Shown here: positions 25,623 through 35,112 of the stretch, piece after piece
Layout of the letters: each line of letters begins with the position of its first letter
How positions within the stretch are numbered: position 1 is the stretch's first letter
Assembly: GCA_020831765.1 (NCBI GenBank)
Contig: JAFIFY010000044.1
Span: 1 to 40,706, forward strand
Direction: 5' to 3'
DNA: 40,706 nt
Origin: Phycisphaeraceae bacterium
GTDB taxonomy: Bacteria; Planctomycetota; Phycisphaerae; Phycisphaerales; Phycisphaeraceae
Notes under the pieces: model-generated
The model's database searches: none
The model's input: the letters and a program-made list of their open reading frames with translations, nothing else
What the model was told of the DNA's origin: nothing
Program-made: the position numbers and the translations under genes

Positions 25623-25634
25623 ACGGTCGAATCC

Positions 25635-26525
25635 ATGCAGCGCTCCAAGATCACCGATGATGAGCACGACTGGCCTCCGTTGCCCGCGCGGCCGATTCAC
25701 GCTCACAAGGGTGTGTTCGGCACGGTCGAGATATTCGGTGGCTGCCCCCATATGCCCGGCGCACCGGCTCTGGCGGCACGGGCGGCGCTACGCATCGGCG
25801 CGGGTCGGGTGCGAATCGCCACGGATGAGAAAACCCTGGCCCTCACCCTCGGCATCGAACCCCACGCCACTGGCCGCGTGATCGCCGGTGATCCATCGGC
25901 ACAATTCGAACCGCCGCCGATGGACCACATCCTTGTTGTCGGCCCGGGTTGGAGCACTCATTCCTCCCGCGAGCGGCTTGCCCAGCGGCTCTGGATGCTC
26001 CCCAACCCCGCGGTCTGGGATGCCGACGGGCTCAATCTGCTCGCCGATAAGCAAAGCCTCCACCTCGATCGATTATCTCAGGAAGCCGGCGGCAACCAGA
26101 CCATCCCAAGGGTTCTAACTCCCCATCCCGGCGAATTCCGCCGCCTGGCCGGACGCCTGAATCTGAAGAACTCGGGCGATGATGATGCATCGAGGCGCAG
26201 TGGTGCGGCGGAGCTGGCTGCAATGCTCGGTGTGGTCGTCGTGCTCAAGGGTTCATCCACGATCATCAGCGACGGTCGGGTGACGCTGAGCCATGATGCG
26301 GCCAACCCAGCGCTGTCCACGGCCGGAAGCGGCGACATCCTGTCGGGCATCATCGCCGGCCTGATGGCCCAAGGTGCCCCACCACTTGATGCCGCCCGAT
26401 GGGGTGTCCGCCTGCACAGTATCGCCGGCCGCCGCTGGGCCGATCAACATGGTGATGCCGGTCTGCGCGCGGTCGAGTTGGCCGACCTGCTGCCCGGTAT
26501 CCTGCGCGAGCTTCGCCGCCGATAG
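25635..26525 (+). CDS. nnrD: ADP-dependent NAD(P)H-hydrate dehydratase
   Basis: This 296-residue protein belongs to the ribokinase-like YjeF C-terminal family that repairs hydrated NADH/NADPH using ADP (or ATP). Motifs are KGVFGTVEIFGG at the N-terminus, WDADGLNLLA, LTPHPGEFRRLAG, VVLKGSSTI and the ATP-site GSGDILSGIIAGL. The NnrE epimerase domain that is usually fused N-terminally is absent, so an epimerase would have to be encoded elsewhere. The ATG at 25635 has no strong ribosome-binding site, but the protein begins well there. The gene is divergent from ftsW and its end faces the kinase gene across 17 bases. Confidence 0.9.
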   Translation: MQRSKITDDEHDWPPLPARPIHAHKGVFGTVEIFGGCPHMPGAPALAARAALRIGAGRVRIATDEKTLALTLGIEPHATGRVIAGDPSAQFEPPPMDHILVVGPGWSTHSSRERLAQRLWMLPNPAVWDADGLNLLADKQSLHLDRLSQEAGGNQTIPRVLTPHPGEFRRLAGRLNLKNSGDDDASRRSGAAELAAMLGVVVVLKGSSTIISDGRVTLSHDAANPALSTAGSGDILSGIIAGLMAQGAPPLDAARWGVRLHSIAGRRWADQHGDAGLRAVELADLLPGILRELRRR

Positions 26526-26542
26526 CAGGCAGCCGGCTACGC

Positions 26543-29500
26543 TCATCTGAATTCGTGCCGGACCTTTTCCCACCATTCCCTGAACTCGCTCCGCTCCAGG
26601 CGTGCCTGAGCGCCTCCGGTGTGGTCCAGCCTGGTCCCGGCCAGAAACTGGGCGATGTTCTGAAGTGTCTGGAGGTCGCGCTCATCAGGCACCAGAGTTG
26701 TCGTTCGCCTGATTTGATCGCGATCAACCGTGAGGAGCTTCCGGCCATCCGGGGTGAACATCGGATGATGGATGGCAAGGTCGTGTTCGAGGACGGGGGT
26801 GATCGGATCGCCCGTCCTCGAGTCCCATACCCGGGCACCGTGGCCTGAAGTCTGGGTCAGGACGAACCGCCCATCCGGACTGAAGCGGACATAAGGCACG
26901 AATTCCCGCCCGTGCATCATCGGCGGTGTGGTCGTCTGGCCCGTGTTCAAGTCCCAGAGCCGCGCGGTGTGATCGTAGCTTCCGGTCACCAGCCGTTGGC
27001 CGTCCGGGCTGAAGTCCGCGTGGTAGACCAGGGTTCCATGGACCATGGGCCCGACGACTTCGGCGCCGGTCTGGGCATCCCATACACGAGCGGTGCCATC
27101 ATAACCCGCCGAGACAATGCGCCTGCCATCGTTGGAAAACCTGACATGGATAATCTGCTCATTGGGCCAGTGCATCGACCCTGAGGAGATGTTCCGGCCA
27201 TCAGGCACCGACCAGATGAGCATTTCACTCTGGGCCGTGGTTGTTGCCGCCTTGAGCCCATCGGGACTGAATGCCGCGCCAAGTACCGGATGCTCATGCA
27301 TCAAAGGTTCGCCGAGTTGCCGGCCGGTCGCCAGATTCCAGATTCTGGCGGTTCTGTCGTGCGAAGCGGTCAGCAGATGCCCGCCATCCTCACTGAACAC
27401 GACTTGCGCGATCGCCGACGCATGGCCGGCCAGTTCATGTTCCAGGTGCCAGTCCTCGGTCCGGTAGATTCGCACGGCGTGGAATCGATCGACCACGGCC
27501 AGTCGGTCTCCATCGGGGCTGAAGATCAGGCGCAGCGCGGCGACCCGGTCGGCCGGCGCTGTCACCCGCCCCGTCCGCATGTCCATCAGCGATATCGAGC
27601 CGTCCGAGGCGATCCGCGCAAGATACTGACCCGCCCGGCACAGCGCTGCCATCGACATCGCATCGTCCGCCCGCGAATCGGGGCGTTGTTCGATCGGCGG
27701 CAGTGTCCAGACCCGGGCCGTCCAGTCCCAACCGACGGTCACCGCCATATCGCCGCGCTCATTGAAAGCGCCAGCCTTCACCATGCGGCCATGAATCATC
27801 GGATGCGTAATTGGCTTGCCCGTGTGGGCATCCCAAAGGCGTGCGGTATTGTCGAGACTGGTGGTCAGGACGCGCCGGCCGTCGGCGCTCAACTCCGCAT
27901 GCGTCAGACGCGCCTTGTGCATCATCGACCGACCGACCTGTTGGCCGGTGCGGCCGTCCCAGACCCGGGCGGTCTGGTCATCGCTGGCGGTGAGCACATG
28001 GCGACCGTCTTCACTGAACGATGCGAAGATCACCTCATCTTCATGCCACATTGGCGGTGCGATCAGCTCACCCGTGGCGGCGTCCCACAATCGAGCCGTG
28101 CGGTCCGTTCCGGCGGTCAGGATTCGAGCGCCCTCGGGGCTGAACCTCACCGAGTTCACCCGCCGGCCGTGGTTGATCGAATCAAGCCGCAGCGCCCCGG
28201 ATTCGGCATCCCAAATCCGTACATGACCGTTGACATCGGCCGTGGCGATGCTGCCACCGTCCTCACTGAACGCCGCGCTGGTTATTCGGCCGTGGTGTTC
28301 CAATCGCAGCGCCGGCGCATCGGGCCGCGTCAGGTCCCAGACCCTGGCAAAGCGATCCGGCCCGGCGGTCACCAATCGTGTTCCATCCGGGCGGATTCGG
28401 ACCTCGTCCACCGGCCCCGGGTGCTTCAGGAACGGCGCGACCCGCTCGCCCGTTCGGGCATCCCACACGCCCACGGTTCCATCGTTGGCGGTGCTGACGA
28501 TCCTTCGCCCGGCGGGACAGTAAGCCACGGAGTGAACGATCGGTCCGTGAGGCATGACCGGCTCGATCAACCTTCCACCATCAGCCTCGAACTGTCGCAC
28601 CTGTCCGTTCCATCCACCGGTGGCGAACGTCCGGCCGTCAGGTCTGAAGGCCACGGCCTCCAGATTCCCCTCGTGAAAGATCAGATGCCTGGCTTGGGGC
28701 GTGCGTTCGAGCAGGACGGCGAACGCGGTCCGCAGATTCTTCGCGCTGGTCTGGGTCCATTGGCGCACTTCGGCGCTGAGCTTGGGATCTTCGGGCAGTG
28801 GGGAGGTTTCCGTGAGCCGCAGGGCTTCGATCAGGCGAAGCATGGCCGAGCCAAGCTCATCCGATTCCCAATCCTGCCAGGCTCGCTGCATCTGCTGTTG
28901 AATCAGCCCGCGCCGTTCGTGCCACGCGCGCAGTTCAGCCTCCCGAGCGTTCTCGACCGCGAAAAGGCGCTGCCGCTCGGCTTCACGATAGCTTGCCAGA
29001 GCCAGGCTCAATCCCCCCAACAACGAGAACACCACCAACGCCGCGGCCACATAGGGCAGCTTGTGTCGTCGAAGGTGACGCATCAGGCGGTCGTGGGTCG
29101 GCTCGGACGCGGCCTCGATGAAGTCGCGGTCTTCGAGATAGTTGCGTATGTCCTGGGCGAAGGCGGCCAGCGACGAGAATCGCTTTTCTTTTTCAAGGCG
29201 CAGCGCCTTGCCCACCAGGTGGCGGACACGGCCCCGAAGAATGCGGGCGAATCGTTCCGGTCCCATTCGCCCACGCCGCGCGGCCACTTCAAGAGCGCGC
29301 TGGCCATCAATCGTCGACCAGCGCGCCCACAGTGATGGCCTGGGCTCATTCCGTATGGTCTTGACGACTTCATCCACGGACTGACGCCGCATGGATGGGC
29401 CCGAAAGCGGAGGAACCCCGATCATCAGCTCATAAAGCACCACGCCCAAGGCAAAGATATCCGTGCGGGTATCCACCTCCATTGCCTGAATGCCGGCCTG

Positions 29501-30571
29501 TTCCGGGGCCATGTATTCAGGTGTGCCGGCGAACCGCCCCAGATCGACGCTCACGGACGCTTCGGAAAGGCGCGTATCCGGCTCGATCGCCTTGGCCAGG
29601 CCGAAATCGACGATCTTGGGCATTGGCAGTACCGCCATTTTCCCTTCGGTCGCCACGATCAGTCTTCGATCGCGCACATCCAGGGCCTCGACCGCGCGGC
29701 GGACATCAAAGACCAGGATGTTGTCCGGCTTGAGATCACGATGAATCAGGCCCTGCGCATGGGCGTAGTGCATCCCCTCGGCGATCCGCGCCACCAACTC
29801 AAGCCGCTGGGCGACAGTCAATCGTCGGTCATCGCAGTATTGCGCCAGGGGCAGGCCGGGCACGTACTCCATGATGATGTAAGGACAGCCGGATCGCGTG
29901 ACACCCGAATCCAAAATCGAGGCGATGTTGGGATGCGACAGCCTGGCCAGCGCCTGCGCTTCGGCGTTGAACCGCGCCACCGAACGGGCATCGCTCACTT
30001 CGCGATGCAGAAACTTGATCGCCACATTAAGGTCTGGATTCCGCCGGGTGGCCAGCCAGACCTCGCCAAATCCGCCCGATCCCAGACAGAGCTTCAATCG
30101 GTAGGGGCCGATGGTCCGGCCGGTCCTTGGCCGACCGTCCCAGCCACCCTGCGCCCCGGATTCTGAGCCTTCCATCCGGGTTTCCTGACCCAGCGATGCC
30201 GTCCGGCTGATCGGCGGTTCGGATTCCGCTTCGATGTCATCCCGGTATTCCGTGCCAAGCAATGCCTCAAGCGCCACCGTCCGCCGGCCCGCCTCGCGGT
30301 AGGCCCGGATCAGGGCGCGTGCGCCCGGTGTGCCCGGGGCAAGCAGATCGTCGGGCAGGATCGAGCGGTAGTGCTCAAGGTCGTGGTCCAGGAGCGCTGC
30401 GATCCGCCGGCGGGCGTCGTATTCAATCAACTCCGCGAGTTGTGCCGGGTCCTTCAGGACATCGTCTTGAATAAAAGCGCGCAGATCGGGAGGTGGATCA
30501 CGGCGCCACGCCTCGGCCAAGCGCTTTAGCGCATCGGCTTGGGAGTATTCCGATGGTGACCGATCGCTCAT
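26543..30571 (-). CDS. Transmembrane Ser/Thr kinase with about 16 WD40 repeats
   Basis: This is a protein of 1342 residues. Residues 1-150 are a cytoplasmic N-terminal region of unknown role. The kinase domain (about 156-483) has a Gly loop (GSGGFGEVW, 164-172), catalytic Lys186, HRD at 277-279 and DFG at 322-324. Between HRD and DFG are 43 residues where most kinases have about 18, so there is an insert of about 25 residues ending in KMAVLPMPK. One hydrophobic segment spans about 507-528. A helical stretch precedes about 16 WD40-like repeats (about 640-1300), probably two seven- to eight-bladed propellers in the periplasm or cytoplasm. Such kinases are common in planctomycetes. Targets and ligands are unknown. 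ATG 30571 is chosen over an upstream frame that reads as non-coding. Confidence 0.9.
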   Translation of the reverse strand: MSDRSPSEYSQADALKRLAEAWRRDPPPDLRAFIQDDVLKDPAQLAELIEYDARRRIAALLDHDLEHYRSILPDDLLAPGTPGARALIRAYREAGRRTVALEALLGTEYRDDIEAESEPPISRTASLGQETRMEGSESGAQGGWDGRPRTGRTIGPYRLKLCLGSGGFGEVWLATRRNPDLNVAIKFLHREVSDARSVARFNAEAQALARLSHPNIASILDSGVTRSGCPYIIMEYVPGLPLAQYCDDRRLTVAQRLELVARIAEGMHYAHAQGLIHRDLKPDNILVFDVRRAVEALDVRDRRLIVATEGKMAVLPMPKIVDFGLAKAIEPDTRLSEASVSVDLGRFAGTPEYMAPEQAGIQAMEVDTRTDIFALGVVLYELMIGVPPLSGPSMRRQSVDEVVKTIRNEPRPSLWARWSTIDGQRALEVAARRGRMGPERFARILRGRVRHLVGKALRLEKEKRFSSLAAFAQDIRNYLEDRDFIEAASEPTHDRLMRHLRRHKLPYVAAALVVFSLLGGLSLALASYREAERQRLFAVENAREAELRAWHERRGLIQQQMQRAWQDWESDELGSAMLRLIEALRLTETSPLPEDPKLSAEVRQWTQTSAKNLRTAFAVLLERTPQARHLIFHEGNLEAVAFRPDGRTFATGGWNGQVRQFEADGGRLIEPVMPHGPIVHSVAYCPAGRRIVSTANDGTVGVWDARTGERVAPFLKHPGPVDEVRIRPDGTRLVTAGPDRFARVWDLTRPDAPALRLEHHGRITSAAFSEDGGSIATADVNGHVRIWDAESGALRLDSINHGRRVNSVRFSPEGARILTAGTDRTARLWDAATGELIAPPMWHEDEVIFASFSEDGRHVLTASDDQTARVWDGRTGQQVGRSMMHKARLTHAELSADGRRVLTTSLDNTARLWDAHTGKPITHPMIHGRMVKAGAFNERGDMAVTVGWDWTARVWTLPPIEQRPDSRADDAMSMAALCRAGQYLARIASDGSISLMDMRTGRVTAPADRVAALRLIFSPDGDRLAVVDRFHAVRIYRTEDWHLEHELAGHASAIAQVVFSEDGGHLLTASHDRTARIWNLATGRQLGEPLMHEHPVLGAAFSPDGLKAATTTAQSEMLIWSVPDGRNISSGSMHWPNEQIIHVRFSNDGRRIVSAGYDGTARVWDAQTGAEVVGPMVHGTLVYHADFSPDGQRLVTGSYDHTARLWDLNTGQTTTPPMMHGREFVPYVRFSPDGRFVLTQTSGHGARVWDSRTGDPITPVLEHDLAIHHPMFTPDGRKLLTVDRDQIRRTTTLVPDERDLQTLQNIAQFLAGTRLDHTGGAQARLERSEFREWWEKVRHEFR

Positions 30572-30669
30572 AGGACATCCCCGCCAACCGCCGCGGCCCG
30601 ATCCGAAGGCTACCTCCATGATCCCGCGATCGGGAGGCGCACCAATCGAGCCGACGCCGCCGCGACATC

Positions 30670-31605
30670 TTACCGATGCCCGCCCGGGCCGCATCCTCGA
30701 GGGTCATGGAAGACGCTCGCGGCGGCATGATGGATCAGAGTATGCCGCGCCGCCAGGCGATGGTGATCGTGGTCATAGCCGCCGCCGATGACACAGGCGA
30801 CGGGCAAGCCACGAGCCCGGCAATGTTCCAGAACCCGCCGGTCGCGCTGCATCAGGCCCTCGTCGGTCAAGGCCAGCCTGCCCAATCGATCGCCCGCGTG
30901 CGGATCGACGCCCGCATCGTAGAGCACAAGGTCCGGTCGGGCACGATCCACCACATCCGGCAGCACCGCATCCAGCTTCGCCAGATACATCCGATCGTCC
31001 ATACCGTCGGGAAGCTCGATGTCCAGATCGCTCTTGCGCTTGCGTAGGGGAAAGTTTCGTCCGCCGTGCATGCTGAAGGTGAAGACCGAAGGATCATCGA
31101 CAAAGATTTGTGCCGTGCCATCGCCCTGGTGAACATCCAGATCGACGATGAGTACGCGTCGGGCCAGCGCCTCGTGGATCATCCGCCGCGCCGCGACCGC
31201 CAGGTCATTGAAGATGCAGAACCCCGATCCCTCACCGGCAAAGGCATGATGCGTTCCGCCCGCCGCGCTGCACGCGATGCCGTGCTCAAGCGCCAACCGG
31301 CAGGCCAGGATCGTTCCGCCCACTTCCATACGCGTGCGGTGGATCAAGCCTTCGGACCAGGGCAGGCCGATGCGCCGCTGCTCATTCGCATCCAGGCCGC
31401 CACCCACCACCTTATCGATCCACGCCCGGGTATGCGCGCCGGCCAGTTCCACTTCGGTTGCCGGTTCCGGCGCGATGAACGTGAACCGATCGGCCGCGGC
31501 ATCGGATTCCAGCAGCGCCCGGATGATGTTGAACTTGGGCATGGGAAAGCGATGCCCCTCGGGCAGGGGATGGACATAATCGGGATGGTGAACGATCGGG
31601 ATCAT
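30670..31605 (-). CDS. Histone deacetylase-fold (AcuC-like) hydrolase
   Basis: This 311-residue zinc-dependent deacetylase belongs to the HDAC/AcuC/acetylpolyamine amidohydrolase superfamily. The paired active-site histidines are H119 and H120 in GGTHHAFAGEGSGFC. FNDLAVAA follows. The zinc ligands D157 and H159 lie in VDLDVHQGDGTA, a further Asp in YDAGVDPHAGD, and GGGYD is near the C-terminus. Its substrate could be an acetylated protein, polyamine or acetoin-related compound. It is the last gene of a minus-strand operon with two small membrane proteins and the TIGR01777 epimerase, and starts 24 bases after the upstream stop. The chosen ATG at 31605 begins the conserved segment. Confidence 0.88.
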   Translation of the reverse strand: MIPIVHHPDYVHPLPEGHRFPMPKFNIIRALLESDAAADRFTFIAPEPATEVELAGAHTRAWIDKVVGGGLDANEQRRIGLPWSEGLIHRTRMEVGGTILACRLALEHGIACSAAGGTHHAFAGEGSGFCIFNDLAVAARRMIHEALARRVLIVDLDVHQGDGTAQIFVDDPSVFTFSMHGGRNFPLRKRKSDLDIELPDGMDDRMYLAKLDAVLPDVVDRARPDLVLYDAGVDPHAGDRLGRLALTDEGLMQRDRRVLEHCRARGLPVACVIGGGYDHDHHRLAARHTLIHHAAASVFHDPRGCGPGGHR

Positions 31606-31628
31606 CGGACGTCGGTCTTGCCCTTCGG

Positions 31629-32087
31629 TCAGGAAGGTGTGGCGGCCGTCATCATCCGATGAGCCAGCCACGCCAGGAGGAACAGCCGCGCGGTCCACGC
31701 CAGCACACGCAGCCAGTTGGTCCATACCAGCCGCCGTGCCACCTGCGGCTCATAGCGTTGCGCCAGGCGATTGTGATCCGGTACTTGCAGCAGGCCGGTC
31801 GAAAGCCAGATCAGAACCAGCAGCCCCAATCCGGCGATCGCCACGCCCCGCTCGGTTTGATCACGGGCCAGGATGAGTAGAGCCGCCGCGCCGACCGCCT
31901 CCATCGGCATCAGCACGCCCACCACCCAAGTCGTCCGCCGCACATGCCAGCGATGGTACTCGGCAAAGCCCGGCCCGATGCGAACAAACAGCGGGTAATG
32001 CACGATCTGAACAAACCAGATCAAACCCGTCAGGCAGCCGGTCACCGCAAGCTGACTGACGAGCACAATCGGCCAGTCCAGGGTCAT
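31629..32087 (-). CDS. Small integral membrane protein, four predicted segments
   Basis: This 152-residue protein has four hydrophobic segments and short polar loops. The first contains IWFVQIVHYPLF; the loop after it has Y-x-x-WH-x-RR; LQVPDHNRLAQRY follows the third segment. The pattern resembles DUF1772-like small membrane proteins, but I am not sure. Its function is unknown. Start ATG 32087 overlaps the upstream stop as ATGA, so it is translated with its neighbour. It lies in the operon that faces the CarH-like regulator. Confidence 0.65.
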   Translation of the reverse strand: MTLDWPIVLVSQLAVTGCLTGLIWFVQIVHYPLFVRIGPGFAEYHRWHVRRTTWVVGVLMPMEAVGAAALLILARDQTERGVAIAGLGLLVLIWLSTGLLQVPDHNRLAQRYEPQVARRLVWTNWLRVLAWTARLFLLAWLAHRMMTAATPS

Positions 32088-32554
32088 GCGTCCTCCCCGC
32101 CCGTCATCAAGCGTGAGCCCCGGCAATGCGCAATGATTTCATGCCGGGCGTGATACAGAATCAGGCCGAACGGCGTCCACCACACAAGATCGTTGGTCAG
32201 AATCGTCCAACCGAAGGCCACCGGGAATCCATCAAAGGCAATGGCCCAGGCGAAGCCGATCGGGCCAAGCACCTTGCCAAGGAATCCCACCAGCACGATC
32301 GGCCACCAGTGGATCGGGTTCCGCGCCGCGATCCAATAGCCCACGCCGTAAACGCCCACGATCATGCCGACGCACTGCCAAATCTGTGGATAGACAGGGC
32401 GGTCGATGGCCAGCAGATCGAAGAGTGACATGGGAAAGAGCGCAACCCACGTCCCCCATGCGAAGTTGTAGATCGCGGCGGCAAGCATCCATCGCCGCAT
32501 CCACCTTGGCGACTCGGGCTTCTGAACTGAAGCGAAGCCGACATGTTCGCTCAC
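32084..32554 (-). CDS. Small integral membrane protein, four predicted segments
   Basis: This 156-residue protein has four hydrophobic segments. Conserved-looking polar residues include WGTW after the first, NPIHWWP before the third and NDLVWW after the fourth's start. Aromatic residues are frequent. The ATG at 32554 overlaps the stop of the epimerase gene (ATGA) and its own stop overlaps the next start, so three genes are translationally coupled. I do not recognise a function; it may act together with its neighbour. Confidence 0.65.
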   Translation of the reverse strand: MSEHVGFASVQKPESPRWMRRWMLAAAIYNFAWGTWVALFPMSLFDLLAIDRPVYPQIWQCVGMIVGVYGVGYWIAARNPIHWWPIVLVGFLGKVLGPIGFAWAIAFDGFPVAFGWTILTNDLVWWTPFGLILYHARHEIIAHCRGSRLMTGGEDA

Positions 32555-33939
32555 GAATCGGCCCCCAGCACATGGCCCAGGGCCTGGTCCAATTCCGGGT
32601 GACGGAACGAGAAGCCGGCTTCGGTCAATCGGCGGGGTCGCACTCGAATCGACGCGAGCACCGTTTCTTCGGCCATCTGCCCGAACATCAGCTTCAACGC
32701 CAGAGCCGGCGCCGGCGCCAACGACGGTCGGTGCAGGGCGCGGCCCAACGCCTTGGCGAAATCCGCCTGCCGTACCGGATTGGGCGCGACAAGATTGAAC
32801 ACGCCGGAAAGCTCGGCTTTGATCGCCAGAAAGAGAAGCGCCGCGGCGACATCATCGATGCTGATCCAGCTCACCCATTGCCGCCCGCCACCCACTGGAC
32901 CGCCCAGGCCCATCTTGAACGCCGGCAACATCGCCTTGAGCGCTCCACCAGCCGGTGACAGAACCACGCCCGTTCGGCCAAGCGCAACGCGCACGCCCTT
33001 CTCGGCCAGCGGTGCCGAGGCTTCTTCCCATTGACGCGTGACCTCGGCGAGAAAACCTTCGCCCGATGTCGAATCCTCATCAAGCTCCTCATCCCCCCGG
33101 CTGCCGTAATAGCCGATCGCCGATGCGCCGACGAAAGCGCGTGGCGGTTGCTCAAGACGCAGCAGCGATTCGGCCAGCTTCGCCGTGCCCACCACACGAC
33201 TGTCCCTGATTTCGCGCTTGCGCTCTTCGCTCCACCGCTTGTCGGCGATGCCCGCGCCGGCCAGGTGAATCACCGCGTCCAGCCCTTCCAGCCGGCCCAG
33301 GTCATCCCGATGAACCCCCTGTTCCGCGTCCCAGCGAACCTCATCGTCCGCGGGCGGACCATCGCGACGCACCAATCGCAACAGGCGGTGTCCGCCGGTG
33401 GTAAGCATGCCGCTCACCGCCGTTCCCACCAGCCCCGACGCACCGGTGACGGCGATGGTCATGGATTCCTGAGTGTTGAGTGTCTGATGCATGACCAGGT
33501 CCTCTCGTGTGACGGCGTGACGATAGGCAAAGAGCCGGTGCAGGTCGCGCTGAATCAACCCTTCGCCCAGTAAGTTCCCCAGCGACCCGCCCGGCAGACT
33601 GAACTCGATGTCATCCTCCAGCCGGCATCCCCCGGGAGCGCGGCCGGGCAGAAAACGATGCTCGTGTCGCCAGGAGCCAAACGGCCCGGAACGCTGCTCA
33701 TCGCAGAATCGCCGGCCAAACTCGTAACGGCAGTGCTCCAGCGCCCAGGGGATATCGATCGGCCCGCGCCGCAGTCGCAGCTTCACCTGCCCACCGTCCC
33801 GTATTCCACCCTTGGCTTCGAGAATCTCCACCCGCTGCCACGGGGGCAGAAGCCGGGAAAATGCCCCGGGCCGCTCGTGCCAACGGAACGCGACCTCCGG
33901 CGTGACGGGCAGTTCGATCATCCGAATAAAGTGAGGCAT
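32551..33939 (-). CDS. SRPBCC-TIGR01777 fusion, NAD-dependent epimerase family
   Basis: This 462-residue protein fuses two domains. Residues 1-150 resemble an SRPBCC (START/Bet v1-like) domain that binds a hydrophobic ligand. Residues from about 160 are a TIGR01777-type extended SDR: TGASGLVG glycine motif, HLAGAGIADKRW, GASAIGYYGSRG and GEGFLAEVTRQWE. The substrate is unknown. Genes of this type recur next to CarH/LitR regulators and photolyases in light-response clusters of other bacteria, which matches this locus. It is the first gene of a four-gene operon and a promoter lies at 33973-34000. Confidence 0.85.
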   Translation of the reverse strand: MPHFIRMIELPVTPEVAFRWHERPGAFSRLLPPWQRVEILEAKGGIRDGGQVKLRLRRGPIDIPWALEHCRYEFGRRFCDEQRSGPFGSWRHEHRFLPGRAPGGCRLEDDIEFSLPGGSLGNLLGEGLIQRDLHRLFAYRHAVTREDLVMHQTLNTQESMTIAVTGASGLVGTAVSGMLTTGGHRLLRLVRRDGPPADDEVRWDAEQGVHRDDLGRLEGLDAVIHLAGAGIADKRWSEERKREIRDSRVVGTAKLAESLLRLEQPPRAFVGASAIGYYGSRGDEELDEDSTSGEGFLAEVTRQWEEASAPLAEKGVRVALGRTGVVLSPAGGALKAMLPAFKMGLGGPVGGGRQWVSWISIDDVAAALLFLAIKAELSGVFNLVAPNPVRQADFAKALGRALHRPSLAPAPALALKLMFGQMAEETVLASIRVRPRRLTEAGFSFRHPELDQALGHVLGADS

Positions 33940-33972
33940 GGCGGCCCAAAACGTTCAAAAGGTTCCCTGGGG

Positions 33973-34000
33973 ACAATAGACGACTTGAATCTCCAGTCAA
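33973..34000 (-). promoter_or_regulatory. Promoter of the TIGR01777 operon
   Basis: On the minus strand TTGACT (33995-34000) and TATTGT (33973-33978) are 16 bases apart. Transcription would start near 33966, about 27 bases before the ATG at 33939. It is divergent from the CarH-like gene promoter, so a regulator bound between them could control both. Confidence 0.5.
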
Positions 34001-34067
34001 CCCGAACCGGCCGAAACTTCACCGTCGCTGCAAGATAAACCGATATGGCTCTGGACCCATGCTTCGG

Positions 34068-34096
34068 TTGTCCGGCCCGTCAGCGAGAACTAAAAT
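34068..34096 (+). promoter_or_regulatory. Promoter of the CarH-like regulator gene
   Basis: TTGTCC (34068-34073) and TAAAAT (34091-34096) are 17 bases apart, a good sigma-70 match. The predicted start is near 34103, leaving a leader of about 35 bases before the ATG at 34138. I find no clear operator repeat. Confidence 0.5.
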
Positions 34097-34137
34097 CGGC
34101 CAGTTCGTCCAAAAATAACCGAGTACCACACCGACCG

Positions 34138-35034
34138 ATGAAGACGCTTTTGTCCCCAAGTGAAGTTGCCCGCGCCATCGGGGTCAGTGAATCGTCGCTT
34201 AAACGATGGGTCGATGAGGGACGGGTGCAGGCCTCCAAGACCGCTGGCGGCCATCGACGGATTCCGGTTTCTGAAGCCATCCGCCTGGTCCGCACCACGG
34301 GGCTTCCCATCCGCCACCCGGAGCTTCTGGGCCTGCCGGAGTTGAACAACCTGCCGGCGTCCACCCCCGGCGCTGAGGTCAAGGTCGATGAGATTCTGCT
34401 TGAAGCGCTGACGAACGGCCACGCGGCTCAGGTTCGTGGCATCGTCTTTTCCAAGTACATCGATGGCATGTCGATGGCCGAAATCTGTGACCGCCTGCTC
34501 AGCCCGGCGATGAACCGGATCGGCGACCTCTGGCACCAGAACGCCAAAGGCATCTACATCGAACATCGGGCCACGGATATCACCTCGCAGACGCTTCAGT
34601 CCCTGCGCACCCTGGTGCCGCGGATTTCCGAGCATGGTCCTGTGGCCATCGGTGGCGCGCCCAGTGGTGATGCCCACACCCTCGCTTCGCTGATGGCCGC
34701 CGCGGTCATCGGCGCGGAGGGATTCAGCGAAATCAATCTCGGCGGTGAAACACCCCTGATGGTCCTGGCGGATGCGGCACGGCTTAACAACGCAAGGCTC
34801 GTCTGGCTGGCCATGAACGTGCCCCGACCGGCCGCCGAGATGAACCGACTTCATCGTGAAGTGATCCGATTGATGGAAACGCTTGAGGGAGGGGACTGCC
34901 GATTGGTGATCGGCGGGAACGCCGTGCCGTCCGAACTTAGACGCATGAGCCACGAGCAACTCCAATACGCCGCGAACATGGCCGAGTTCGCCGCATATGC
35001 CAGGGGCATGTACGCCGCGGTGGTCGGTCCGTGA
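34138..35034 (+). CDS. carH: CarH/LitR-like B12-dependent photoreceptor transcription regulator
   Basis: This 298-residue protein has a MerR-type winged helix-turn-helix (about 5-50: SPSEVARAIGVSESSLKRW and SKTAGGHRRIP). A B12-binding region follows: a helical cap at about 80-160 and a Rossmann-like domain at about 168-298. The light-sensing signature Wx9EH is present as W132, E142 and H143, with H133 next to the tryptophan. These correspond to Thermus CarH W131, H132, E141 and H142. The lower cobalt ligand is probably H180 in GDAHTLAS, though the usual Gly of DxHxxG is Ala. In such proteins, adenosylcobalamin and light govern DNA binding. ATG 34138 begins the HTH. It is directly upstream of a photolyase, as in known light-response loci. 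Confidence 0.85.
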   Translation: MKTLLSPSEVARAIGVSESSLKRWVDEGRVQASKTAGGHRRIPVSEAIRLVRTTGLPIRHPELLGLPELNNLPASTPGAEVKVDEILLEALTNGHAAQVRGIVFSKYIDGMSMAEICDRLLSPAMNRIGDLWHQNAKGIYIEHRATDITSQTLQSLRTLVPRISEHGPVAIGGAPSGDAHTLASLMAAAVIGAEGFSEINLGGETPLMVLADAARLNNARLVWLAMNVPRPAAEMNRLHREVIRLMETLEGGDCRLVIGGNAVPSELRRMSHEQLQYAANMAEFAAYARGMYAAVVGP

Positions 35035-35112
35035 TTTCCAGTTGTTCGATTGATTGATTCCGGCTTCCCCGGGTCCGGTTATTTCCGATCGTTTTCGGCG
35101 GTACCAAACCTT

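Noticed and set aside
27290-29335. Open plus-strand frame of 681 codons opposite the WD40 kinase
   Set aside because: It lies wholly antisense to the kinase, has no recognisable domain, and long antisense frames are common in high-GC genes.
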